Positions 7,996 through 15,930 of a stretch of DNA of 64,000 nucleotides are shown piece after piece. The DNA is taken from contig NZ_KB911579.1 in NCBI RefSeq assembly GCF_000383575.1, positions 2,016,523 through 2,080,522 of the forward strand, in the 5' to 3' direction. The notes under the pieces are model-generated. The model made no database searches, was not told the DNA's origin, and was given only the letters and a program-made list of their open reading frames with translations. Origin of the DNA: Salinispora oceanensis (lineage in GTDB: Bacteria > Actinomycetota > Actinomycetes > Mycobacteriales > Micromonosporaceae). The stretch's first letter is position 1. The number at the start of each line of letters is the position of its first letter. The position numbers and the translations under genes are program-made.

Positions 7996-8834
7996 GTAGA
8001 GCGCGACCACCAGCGGGCCGCCCAGCGGCGAGCCGAGTGGTGCCGCACGTACCGATGCGCCCGCTCTGGCGGTGTCGGGCGTGTGGCGCCCCCTGGCCCT
8101 GCCAACCGGCGCGGCTCGCGTTGTTGGTGGAGTACCGGCACGATCGACCGGCGCTCCTCGTCTACCTGGGAACGCTGCTCGCGGAGGCGGCAGCGCAGCT
8201 CGCGCCTCCGCACCGGAGTGAGCTGTCGGACGGACTGCGGGAACGCTTCGTCGGCTGGGCGCGGGCCGGGGACGGCAGAATGTTCCACGTGAATCATGAG
8301 CCGGGCGCTGACATCCACCACACCGACCCGTTCGCCGTTCCCACCGGCCAGCGGTCCCCCGTACGCCGGCTGCGCGGTCGGCTGGCGACACCGGTGACGC
8401 TCTGGACGGCGCCCGGCCCGGCCGGGTTGACGGTGTCCTCGACGCTGGTGGCGGAGGGTGAGCCGGACCGGCTACTCGGGTTGGTTGACCCGGAGTCGGA
8501 GCTGTGGGCGGCGGCCGAGGCGGCGGGGCGCTTCGCGGTGGCGCCACTCGGCCCGGCGCACCGGCAGCTCGCCGACCGGTTCGCCGGGCTCTTCCCGTCG
8601 CCGGGCGGCCTCTTCGCCACCGGCGACTGGACCGACACCGAGTACGGCCCGGTCCCGTCGGACGCCGGTGGCTGGACCGGCTGCCGCCTCGACACCGCTC
8701 GGGAGTACGGGTGGGCGCTGCTGGTGGAGGCCACGATCGTCGCCGTCGAGCTGGTTGAGGAGGCGGAGCCGCTGCTGCACTACCGGGGCCGGTACCGCGA
8801 GATCACCGGAGGCGGTCGCCGGTCACCGGAGTGA
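7992..8834 (+). CDS. CxxC small-domain / flavin reductase-like fusion protein
   Basis: One continuous frame of 280 residues from the GTG at 7992. Residues 20-90 (VPMRPLWRCRACGAPWPCQPARLALL...) carry a CRACGAPWPC metal-binding-like motif and a helical segment; such stand-alone proteins are found in other actinobacteria. Residues about 120-275 resemble a flavin reductase-like FMN-binding split barrel (GLTVSSTLVAEGEPDRLLGLVDPESELW, later DWTDTEYG and a closing beta-strand set). An internal ATG at 8281 (MFHVNHEPG) lies at the junction, so two proteins from one frame are possible. The substrate is unknown. The gene is coupled to the small gene upstream. Confidence 0.65.
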   Translation: MSRARPPAGRPAASRVVPHVPMRPLWRCRACGAPWPCQPARLALLVEYRHDRPALLVYLGTLLAEAAAQLAPPHRSELSDGLRERFVGWARAGDGRMFHVNHEPGADIHHTDPFAVPTGQRSPVRRLRGRLATPVTLWTAPGPAGLTVSSTLVAEGEPDRLLGLVDPESELWAAAEAAGRFAVAPLGPAHRQLADRFAGLFPSPGGLFATGDWTDTEYGPVPSDAGGWTGCRLDTAREYGWALLVEATIVAVELVEEAEPLLHYRGRYREITGGGRRSPE

Positions 8835-8969
8835 GCCAGGTCACTCGGCGCAGCCACGGTGCCGTTCGGCGCAGCTGACGACCAGCGACGATCGCCGCCT
8901 TCCGGGCCGGGTAGCGGATTCCCTACCGTGCGCGAAACCCCGGATACCTGTGAAGGTGGTGAGCCACGG

Positions 8970-9338
8970 ATGTCCACGGACACACCCGCGTCCGCCCCGG
9001 CCGAGTCGGCGGCGGAACGCTATCTGGCCGTGCAACGGTCGGCCGAGTTCGCCGGGTTGCGGCGAGCGTTGCGCGGCTTCGTCTTCCCGATGACCGTCGC
9101 GTTCTTCCTCTGGTACGCGCTCTACGTGATCCTCTCCGCGTACGCGCGGGACTTCATGGGCACGAAGATCGTCGGCAACATCAACGTGGCGCTGGTCTTC
9201 GGCCTGCTCCAGTTCGCCTCCACCTTCCTGATCGCCTGGCTCTACTCCCGGTACGCCGCCCGCCGGATCGATCCGGTGGCGGACCGGATCCGCGCGGAGT
9301 TCGGGGAGGTGACCCATGACCACGGTCCTCGCGGCTGA
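8970..9338 (+). CDS. DUF485 membrane protein (symporter accessory subunit)
   Basis: A 122-residue protein with two transmembrane helices (about residues 36-56, FVFPMTVAFFLWYALYVILS, and 70-92, NVALVFGLLQFASTFLIAWLY). The helices and the YSRYAARRIDP tail are typical of DUF485 proteins encoded immediately before acetate-type sodium:solute symporters. The start is ATG with a weak GGTGGTGAG upstream. Its end overlaps the symporter start by 23 bases, which implies co-translation and joint function in the membrane. Confidence 0.9.
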   Translation: MSTDTPASAPAESAAERYLAVQRSAEFAGLRRALRGFVFPMTVAFFLWYALYVILSAYARDFMGTKIVGNINVALVFGLLQFASTFLIAWLYSRYAARRIDPVADRIRAEFGEVTHDHGPRG

Positions 9339-10989
9339 GGCGGGTGACAGCACCGCCCGGAACCTGACCCTCACGCTCTTTCTCGTCTTCGTGGCGGTGA
9401 CGCTGGCGATCACGGTGTGGGCCAGCCGGCAAACCAAGACCGCCACCGACTTCTACGCGGGTGGCCGCTCCTTCTCCGGCTTCCAGAACGGCATGGCGAT
9501 CGGCGGCGACTACATGTCGGCGGCGTCGTTCCTCGGCATCGCCGGCCTGATCGCCCTCTACGGCTACGACGGCTTCCTCTACTCGATCGGCTTCCTGGTC
9601 GCCTGGCTGGTGGCGCTGCTGCTCGTCGCCGAGCTGTTGCGCAACTCCGGCCGCTACACGATGGCCGACGTGCTCGCCTTCCGGATGCGGCAGCGTCCGG
9701 TGCGGACGGCCGCTGCGGCCTCCACCATCACAGTCTCGATCTTCTATCTGCTCGCTCAGATGGTAGGCGCGGGGGCGCTGGTCGCACTGCTGCTGGGCAT
9801 CAAGCCGGGTACGACCTTCCTCGGCCTGGACGCGGACGCCGCCAAGATCGCCACGATCATCATGGTCGGCGCGCTGATGGTCACCTACGTGACGGTGGGC
9901 GGCATGAAGGGCACCACCTATGTGCAGATCGTGAAGGCGTTCCTCCTGATGGGCGGCGCCGTCGTGATGACGCTGCTGGTGTTGGCGAAGTACAAGTTCA
10001 ACCTCTCCGACCTGCTCGGGGACGCGGCGGACGTCTCCGGCAAGGGCGCCGCCCTCCTCGGTCCGGGGCTGCGGTACGGCGTCGAGACCCCCGGCGACGC
10101 CCTGACAACCTTCTACAGCAAGCTGGATCTGCTCTCCCTCGGCGTCGCGCTGGTGCTCGGCACGGCCGGCCTGCCGCACATCCTCATCCGCTTCTACACC
10201 GTGCCGACGGCGAAGGCCGCCCGGAAGAGCGTCCTCTGGGCGATCGGCATCATCGGCACCTTCTACCTGCTCACGCTCGCCCTCGGCTTCGGCGCCGCGG
10301 CGCTGGTGGGAAGCGAGGCGATCACCGCGCAGGACCGGGCCGGGAACACCGCCGCACCGCAGCTCGCCGAGGTGTTGGGGGTGGACTTCCTCGGCGGGGA
10401 ACTGGGCGGGGCGACCCTGCTGGCGGTCATCGCGGCGGTCGCCTTCGCGACGATCCTGGCGGTCGTCGCCGGTTTGACCCTGGCCTCCTCGTCCAGCCTG
10501 GCGCACGACTTCTACGCCAACGTAATCAAGAACGGCACCGCCTCCGAGCGGCAGGAGGTGGCCGTCGCGCGGATCTCCGCCCTGGTGATCGGCGCGATCT
10601 CGATCGTCCTCTCCATCTTCGCGCAGAACCTGAACGTCGCCTTCCTGGTCGCCCTCGCCTTCGCGGTGGCCGCGTCGGGCAACCTGCCGGCGATCCTCTA
10701 CAGCCTCTTCTGGCGGCGGTTCAACACCAACGGCGCGGTCTGGGCCATCTACGGTGGCCTCTTCGCCGCGGTCTTCCTGGTCTTCTTCTCTCCGGTCGTC
10801 TCCGGTTCGCCGACCGCGATGTTCCCCGACCAGGACTGGCAGTGGTTCCCCCTGTCCAACCCGGGCCTGCTCTCCATCCCGTTCGGCTTCCTCTGCGGCT
10901 GGTTCGGGACGGTGATCTCCAAGGAGCGCGACGATCAGCGCTACGCCGAGTTGGAGGTTCGCTCGCTCACCGGCGCGGGCGCGCACTGA
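9316..10989 (+). CDS. Sodium/solute symporter, acetate/monocarboxylate type
   Basis: A 557-residue transporter of the SSS family with about thirteen transmembrane helices. The N-terminal conserved segment (TDFYAGGRSFSGFQNGMAIGGDYMSAASFLGI) is the hallmark of ActP/MctC-like cation-acetate or monocarboxylate symporters. The mid-region GGMKGTTYVQIVKAF and the LPHILIRFYTV segment also agree. It imports small carboxylates with sodium or protons. Partnered with the DUF485 gene just upstream. Substrate preference (acetate, pyruvate, propionate) cannot be decided from sequence alone. Confidence 0.92.
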   Translation: MTTVLAAEAGDSTARNLTLTLFLVFVAVTLAITVWASRQTKTATDFYAGGRSFSGFQNGMAIGGDYMSAASFLGIAGLIALYGYDGFLYSIGFLVAWLVALLLVAELLRNSGRYTMADVLAFRMRQRPVRTAAAASTITVSIFYLLAQMVGAGALVALLLGIKPGTTFLGLDADAAKIATIIMVGALMVTYVTVGGMKGTTYVQIVKAFLLMGGAVVMTLLVLAKYKFNLSDLLGDAADVSGKGAALLGPGLRYGVETPGDALTTFYSKLDLLSLGVALVLGTAGLPHILIRFYTVPTAKAARKSVLWAIGIIGTFYLLTLALGFGAAALVGSEAITAQDRAGNTAAPQLAEVLGVDFLGGELGGATLLAVIAAVAFATILAVVAGLTLASSSSLAHDFYANVIKNGTASERQEVAVARISALVIGAISIVLSIFAQNLNVAFLVALAFAVAASGNLPAILYSLFWRRFNTNGAVWAIYGGLFAAVFLVFFSPVVSGSPTAMFPDQDWQWFPLSNPGLLSIPFGFLCGWFGTVISKERDDQRYAELEVRSLTGAGAH

Positions 10990-11056
10990 CCGTCCCGGGG
11001 CGGCGACATCGCGGTCCGGGCGGCGACACCCTGGGCCGAGCCGGCGGCACCCGGGC

Positions 11057-11091
11057 GGGCCGGGCGGGGCGACGATGCCCCGGCCCGGCCC
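11057..11091 (+). terminator. GC-rich hairpin after the symporter
   Basis: Inverted repeat GGGCCGGGCGGGGC (11057-11070) with GCCCCGGCCCGGCCC (11077-11091), 14 pairs with one bulged base and a six-base loop. It lies 68 bases past the symporter stop and 44 bases before the next start. Confidence 0.6.
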
Positions 11092-11134
11092 TTCCGCGCC
11101 GGGCGGGAACCGACTGCTCGGTAGGGTGGCCGCC

Positions 11135-12112
11135 ATGAAGGTTGTGCAACGCTTCGGCCCCGGTCATCGCATCCTCGTCACCGGTGGGGCGGGTTTCGTC
11201 CCCTCCCACCTGGTGGACGCCCTCCTCGCCCGTGGCTGCACGGTCGTGGCGGTGGACAACTTCGTGACCGGTTCCAAAGAGAACGTCGCCCACCTGGCGG
11301 AGACGTCGACCTTCACGCTCATCGAGGCGGATATCTCCGACGGGCTTCCCGAGCACCACCCCGCCCTCGCCGAACGGTTCGACGCCATCCTGCACATGGC
11401 GTCACCGGCCAGCCCCACCGACTTCGAGAAGCTGCCGGTGGAGATCCTCCGGGTCGGCTCGGTCGCCACCCTGCACCTGCTGGACCGGGCGGTCGCCGAC
11501 GGCGCCCGGTTCCTGCTGGCCTCCACCTCCGAGGCGTACGGGGACCCGTTGGAGCACCCCCAGCGGGAGACGTACTGGGGCAATGTCAACCCGATCGGGA
11601 TCCGGAGTGTCTACGACGAGTCGAAGCGGTTCGGCGAGGCGGCGACGATGGCGTACCACCGGAGCCGGGGGGCGGACGTCGCCATTGTGCGAATCTTCAA
11701 CACCTACGGCCCACGGATGCGGCCAGACGACGGCCGGGCGATCCCGACGTTCATCGCCCAGTCGCTGCGCGGCGAGCCAATCACCGTGCACGGCACCGGG
11801 GATCAGACGCGCTCCATCTGCTACGTCGATGATCTGGTGCGGGGCATCCTGTTGCTGCTGGATTCGACCGAGACCGGGCCGGTCAACTGCGGGACCGAGC
11901 ACGAGCTGAGCATGCGTCGACTGGCAGAGTCGATCGTGTCGCTCTGCGAGAGCAACTCCGAGGTGACCTATGTCACCCGGGCTGCGGATGATCCGAAAAT
12001 GCGTCGACCGGATCTCACCCGGGCCCGGGAACTCCTCGATTTCGAGCCCGAAGTTACGCCCGAGGAGGGCCTGCGCCGCACGATTGCGTACTTCCGCGAC
12101 CGGCTCGGGTAG
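11135..12112 (+). CDS. NAD-dependent nucleotide-sugar epimerase/decarboxylase (UXS-like)
   Basis: A 325-residue extended short-chain dehydrogenase. The Rossmann motif is TGGAGFVPSH (about residues 13-22), and the acid at the end of strand beta2 is D36-like (AVDNFVTG). The catalytic set is STSEAYGDP plus YDESKR (YxxxK). The YWGNVNPIGIRSVYDE segment, Arg-rich loop (RIFNTYGPRMRPDDGR) and RSICYVDDL are those of UDP-glucuronate decarboxylase and its close relatives, so UDP-xylose formation is plausible; a dTDP-glucose dehydratase-like use is less likely. Cytosolic. Followed by two LCP cell-wall ligases, which may use glycans built from such sugars. Confidence 0.85.
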   Translation: MKVVQRFGPGHRILVTGGAGFVPSHLVDALLARGCTVVAVDNFVTGSKENVAHLAETSTFTLIEADISDGLPEHHPALAERFDAILHMASPASPTDFEKLPVEILRVGSVATLHLLDRAVADGARFLLASTSEAYGDPLEHPQRETYWGNVNPIGIRSVYDESKRFGEAATMAYHRSRGADVAIVRIFNTYGPRMRPDDGRAIPTFIAQSLRGEPITVHGTGDQTRSICYVDDLVRGILLLLDSTETGPVNCGTEHELSMRRLAESIVSLCESNSEVTYVTRAADDPKMRRPDLTRARELLDFEPEVTPEEGLRRTIAYFRDRLG

Positions 12113-12182
12113 CCGCCCGCGGCGGTCCATCGACGAAATCGGGTGCCACCGGCTTACAGCATCCCGACGTACCCTGACTCGC

Positions 12183-13490
12183 ATGTCAGCGACCACCGCC
12201 GCCGCTTACCCGCTCCCGCACCTGAGTCGCAGCACCGGGCGGGCACGGGTGGGCGGCCCCACCACCGGACATGCCCGCCCCGCGCCGACAGGCTGGAACC
12301 CCGCGCCGGTCGGACCGACCGGCGGCGGGCCGCTCGGCCCCGGCGGGCCGGGTGGTCCCGGCGGGCCCGGTGGGCCGGGCGGTCCCGGCGGGCCCGGTGG
12401 GCCGGGCGGTCCCGGCGGGCCCGGTGGCCCCGGCGGTCCCGGTGGGCCGGGGGGCCGCTCCGGCCCGGGCCGACCAGGGCGGCGTGGCTCACGCCCTCGC
12501 TGGGTCCGGATCGCGTTGGTGGCCGGAGTCGCCGTCCTGGTGTTCGCGCTGCTCGCCGCCACCGGGGCCTGGGTCTACGCTCGTGGCCTCGACAATGATC
12601 TCGCCCGGACCAATCCGTTCCCGCCGGGGGAAGCCCAGGACCGACCGGTCAAAACGGTTGATGGCGCGCTGAACATCCTCCTCGTCGGCACGGACTCCCG
12701 GGATCCGGACGCGCCGATGGACCAACGCGGCGAGTGGCGCGCCGACACGATCATGGTGATGCACATTCCCAGTAACCACCAGGAGGCATACCTGGTGTCG
12801 ATCCCCCGTGACCTGTACGTGCCGATCCCGGAGAGCGCGGACGCCGACTGCGACTCGGGGCAGCGCCGAAAGATCAACGCTGCTTTCGCCTTCGGGGGCC
12901 TTCCCTTGGCGGTCCGCACCGTGGAGTGCTTCACCGATGTCCGCCTCGACCATGTCATGGCGATCGACTTCGGCGGGTTCGAAGAGGTGACGGACGCCCT
13001 CGACGGCGTTGATCTCACGGTGGAGAAGACGATCACCTCGATCCACAAGCCCTACCGGACCTTCACCGAGGGCGTCAACCACATGGACGGCGCCGAGGCG
13101 CTGGACTGGGTCCGGCAGCGCAAACAGTTCGCCCGGGGCGACTTCGACCGGATGCGGCACCAGCAGGAGTTCCTCCAAGCGCTGATGAGCAAGGCGGCCA
13201 GCACCGGGACGCTCACCAACCCGATCAAGCTGAACGACTTCCTCAAAGCTGTGACCGCCGCGGTCACCGTTGACGAGGACTTCTCCCTCATCGACATCAC
13301 CCTCCAGTTCCGCAACCTGCGCGGGGAGAACCTGACCTTCGTGACCAGCCCGCACAACGGCAGCCAGACCATCAACGGCGAATCGGTCGTGGTCTCCGAT
13401 CGGGAGCAGGCGCTCGCGATGTACCAGGCGATCTCCGCGGACAAGATGGCCGACTGGGTCGCGGCGAACGAGAGCGACGACGGCAGCTGA
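12183..13490 (+). CDS. LytR-CpsA-Psr (LCP) family protein with Gly-Pro-Gly repeat head
   Basis: A 435-residue cell-envelope protein. Residues 1-55 are a disordered head, about 56-92 a Gly-Gly-Pro tandem repeat, and 108-130 the membrane anchor ([27 protein letters not shown]). The extracytoplasmic LCP domain (about 155-380) contains [38 protein letters not shown] and WVRQRKQF with the arginines and aspartates that bind the polyprenyl pyrophosphate. LCP enzymes attach teichoic-acid-like polymers or arabinogalactan to peptidoglycan. The nearby second LCP gene (13619) is a paralogue. The repeat head is unusual and is described separately. Confidence 0.9.
   Translation: MSATTAAAYPLPHLSRSTGRARVGGPTTGHARPAPTGWNPAPVGPTGGGPLGPGGPGGPGGPGGPGGPGGPGGPGGPGGPGGPGGPGGPGGRSGPGRPGRRGSRPRWVRIALVAGVAVLVFALLAATGAWVYARGLDNDLARTNPFPPGEAQDRPVKTVDGALNILLVGTDSRDPDAPMDQRGEWRADTIMVMHIPSNHQEAYLVSIPRDLYVPIPESADADCDSGQRRKINAAFAFGGLPLAVRTVECFTDVRLDHVMAIDFGGFEEVTDALDGVDLTVEKTITSIHKPYRTFTEGVNHMDGAEALDWVRQRKQFARGDFDRMRHQQEFLQALMSKAASTGTLTNPIKLNDFLKAVTAAVTVDEDFSLIDITLQFRNLRGENLTFVTSPHNGSQTINGESVVVSDREQALAMYQAISADKMADWVAANESDDGS
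12354..12452 (+). repeat. 27-base tandem repeat coding Gly-Gly-Pro
   Basis: Three 27-base units begin at 12354, 12381 and 12408. The first two are identical and the third differs by two bases. A partial unit follows at 12435-12452. Each unit encodes nine residues of the (G-G-P)n series, giving a collagen-like cytoplasmic head on the LCP protein. Copy number is expected to vary between strains. Confidence 0.85.
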
Positions 13491-13497
13491 TTCCACG

Positions 13498-13529
13498 CCG
13501 GGGCGACGCCGCCGCCGGCGTCGCCCCGG
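13498..13529 (+). terminator. Terminator-like hairpin after the first LCP gene
   Basis: Perfect 14-base stem CCGGGGCGACGCCG / CGGCGTCGCCCCGG around the four-base loop CCGC, starting eight bases after the stop at 13490. No U-run follows. Confidence 0.7.
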
Positions 13530-13618
13530 CGGATCCCCGTGGGTCCGCCACTTCGACGCCGACCAGGTTGGGAACCGGCGAACGGACCCGACGGTGGCCC
13601 GACGGACCGTAGCCTGAC

Positions 13619-14692
13619 GTGAGAATTACTCACAGACGGTGGCGGGGAGGAAACACGTCCAGGTCGAGGGGCGGACAGGAGCGGGCCGACGCGGGCGTCC
13701 GGCGCGGACGGCCACGTTGGGCCCGCCTCCTAATCGGCATCGGCCTCGCGCTGGTGCTCCTGGCCGGCCTCGCCGCGGTCGGCCTCTACCGGCTCGCCCA
13801 GCGGTACGACCAGGCCGTAGAAAGGGAAGAACTGCTCGACCCGGACGCCCGGCGGAGCCGGACAGATCTGGACGGTCCGCTGAACTTCCTGCTCGTCGGC
13901 ACCGACCGCTGGCGGAGCAGCACCACCGCCGACCGAAGATCGGACACCATCCTCATCGTGCACGTGCCGGCGGGCGGGCGTGAGGCGTTCCTGATGTCCG
14001 TACCCCGAGACCTTCTGGTCACCATCCCCGCCGCCCCTGGCTTCGGTGGCGGAGAAGACAAGATCAACGCCGCCTACCAACACGGCGGTGGTGGAAAGTC
14101 CGGCACCCAACTACTCTCCGCCACTCTCGCTCAGCTCACCGGCATCCGCTTCGACGGCGCAGCAAAGATCGACTTCTCCGGCTTCCGCGATGTCATCGAC
14201 CACCTCGGCGGTGTACGCCTGTGCGTTGACACCGAATTCCGCTCGATCCACACCGACCGGGTCTTCACCCCCGGCTGCCAGGAGATGGACGGCGGCACTG
14301 CGCTGGACTTCGCCCGCCAGCGTTACGACCTGCCCAACGGCGACTACGACCGGCAGGCCCACCAACAGCAGCTACTCCGGGCGATAGTGCAGCGCGCCTC
14401 CGAGACCTCGATCCGCACCAACCCGGTCCGCCTGGACCAGGTGATCCGAGCGGTCGGCAACTCGCTGACCGTGGACACCAACGGCGTACCCCTGGCGGAT
14501 CTGATTCTCGCGCTGCGGGACCTGCCGGCGGACGCCCTCCGCGGGATCCAACTGCCGTCCTACCCGCAGACCATCGACCAGGTCTCCTACGTCGTCCTCC
14601 AGGAAGACAGCGCCGGCCTCTTCGCCGCCGTCCAGAACCAACGGGTGCCGCAGTGGGTCCAGGCCAACCCCCGGTGGGTCACCCAGCTCTGA
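13619..14692 (+). CDS. LytR-CpsA-Psr (LCP) family protein
   Basis: A 357-residue paralogue of the preceding LCP protein. A basic head is followed by a membrane helix near residues 36-58 (ARLLIGIGLALVLLAGLAAVGLY). The LCP domain then shows LLVGTDRW, RRSDTILIVHV, MSVPRDLLVTIP, KINAAYQHGG and DFARQRYDLPNGDYDR. The predicted role is transfer of a lipid-linked polymer to the cell wall at the outer membrane face. The GTG at 13619 is the only start upstream of the membrane helix that keeps the head; its ribosome-binding site is poor. It probably has its own promoter, since a hairpin separates it from the first LCP gene. Confidence 0.85.
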   Translation: MRITHRRWRGGNTSRSRGGQERADAGVRRGRPRWARLLIGIGLALVLLAGLAAVGLYRLAQRYDQAVEREELLDPDARRSRTDLDGPLNFLLVGTDRWRSSTTADRRSDTILIVHVPAGGREAFLMSVPRDLLVTIPAAPGFGGGEDKINAAYQHGGGGKSGTQLLSATLAQLTGIRFDGAAKIDFSGFRDVIDHLGGVRLCVDTEFRSIHTDRVFTPGCQEMDGGTALDFARQRYDLPNGDYDRQAHQQQLLRAIVQRASETSIRTNPVRLDQVIRAVGNSLTVDTNGVPLADLILALRDLPADALRGIQLPSYPQTIDQVSYVVLQEDSAGLFAAVQNQRVPQWVQANPRWVTQL

Positions 14693-14740
14693 CCAACCGG
14701 CAACACCCACCCGGAGAGCGCGGCCCCTAAGCTGGAAGCC

Positions 14741-15076
14741 GTGTTCGGACCCCGCGTACCCACCGTGACCGTAACCGAGATCAACGACGACGTGTACCTG
14801 CTCGATGTCCGGGAGGACGACGAGTGGATCGCTGGTCACGCACCCGGTGCCCACCACCTACCGATGACCCAGCTGCCCACCCGGCTGACCGAAGTGCCCG
14901 ACAACCGGGAGGTGGCCGTCATCTGCCGATCTGGCGGGCGCTCCGCGCAGGTCGTCACCTATCTCCTGCGCAACGGCTGGGAGCAGGTACGCAACGTCGA
15001 AGGCGGGATGGGCGAATGGGCCGCCACCGGACGGCCGGTGGTCGGCGGCGACGGACAGCCAGGCCGGGTCCTGTAG
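14741..15076 (+). CDS. Rhodanese-like domain protein
   Basis: A 111-residue single-domain rhodanese. The active-site loop is CRSGGRSA with Cys near residue 62. The entry motif LLDVREDDEWIAGHAPGAHHLP (about residues 20-41) and the closing NVEGGMGEWAATGRPV are classic. Cytosolic; sulfur transfer or thiol handling. It starts at GTG 14741 and is followed nine bases later by the GDPD gene, so the two may be co-transcribed. Confidence 0.92.
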   Translation: MFGPRVPTVTVTEINDDVYLLDVREDDEWIAGHAPGAHHLPMTQLPTRLTEVPDNREVAVICRSGGRSAQVVTYLLRNGWEQVRNVEGGMGEWAATGRPVVGGDGQPGRVL

Positions 15077-15085
15077 CCGCACGCC

Positions 15086-15877
15086 ATGGGCCGCCCCCTG
15101 GTCTTCGCCCACCGCGGCTCGTCGTACGACCTTCCGGAACACACGCTGGCCGCGTACCTGCGCGCCCTTGACGAGGGCGCCGACGGGGTGGAGTGCGATG
15201 TTCGGTTGACGCGCGACGGGCACCTCGTCTGCGTGCACGACCGTCGCCTGGACCGCACCAGCAACGGGCACGGTCCGGTCAGCACGCGGACGCTCGCCGA
15301 ACTGGAACGGCTCGACTTCGGGTCCTGGCACCCGGGCCCCCCGCTGGCCGACGGCGACGAAGGAGTGGACGAGTCGTACCTGCGGCTACTCACCCTGGAC
15401 CGGCTCCTGGAAGCGGTCCGCACCGCCGGCCGGCCGGTCCGGCTGTTGATCGAGACCAAACACCCGTCCCGGTACGGGCGACACGTCGAGCGCCGGCTGG
15501 TCACACTGCTCGACCGGCACGGGCTGACCGTGCCGAGGCCCGACCACCCACTCCAGGTCACCGTCATGTCGTTCTCGCTGCTGGCGGTGCGGCGACTCCG
15601 TGCGTTGGCCCCCGCGCTGCCCACCGTGCTGCTGTTGGATCGGTTACCGCGCGGGCTCCGGCCGAGCCGATTGCCGTTCGGCATCCAGATCGCCGGGCCT
15701 GGCCTCGCGCTGGTGCGCTCCCACCCCACCCTGGTCCCCGCACTGCGGGCAGCCGGAAACCAGGTGTACGTCTGGACCGTCAACGACCCGAGTGACCTGG
15801 ATTTGGTGCTGGCTATGGGGGTGGACGGCATCATCACCGATCGGCCGGCCCCGACGCTCACCCGGCTCCACGGCTGA
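15086..15877 (+). CDS. Glycerophosphodiester phosphodiesterase
   Basis: A 263-residue GDPD-family TIM barrel. The metal and catalytic residues are in FAHRGSSYDLPEHT (residues 7-20), VECDVRLTRDGHLVCVHD (about 36-53) and LLIETKHP. The C-terminal VYVWTVNDPSDLDLVLAMGVDGIITDRP is the usual ending of the family. It hydrolyses glycerophosphodiesters to glycerol-3-phosphate and an alcohol. No signal peptide, so cytosolic. Follows the rhodanese gene closely. Confidence 0.92.
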   Translation: MGRPLVFAHRGSSYDLPEHTLAAYLRALDEGADGVECDVRLTRDGHLVCVHDRRLDRTSNGHGPVSTRTLAELERLDFGSWHPGPPLADGDEGVDESYLRLLTLDRLLEAVRTAGRPVRLLIETKHPSRYGRHVERRLVTLLDRHGLTVPRPDHPLQVTVMSFSLLAVRRLRALAPALPTVLLLDRLPRGLRPSRLPFGIQIAGPGLALVRSHPTLVPALRAAGNQVYVWTVNDPSDLDLVLAMGVDGIITDRPAPTLTRLHG

Positions 15878-15930
15878 GCGTGGGACCAACGGGCCTGTCC
15901 CCGAATCCGGTCGGCGGGCACACTCGGAGC

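Noticed and set aside
9181..11136. 651-codon minus-strand frame over the symporter region
   Set aside because: It is antisense to the DUF485 and symporter genes, whose motifs are clear, and its composition (Arg/Gly/Glu/Asp) is typical of a GC-rich shadow frame.
12354..12452. Possible CRISPR-like repeat
   Set aside because: Units are directly adjacent without spacers, coding, and GC-rich triplet-based: a protein-coding minisatellite.
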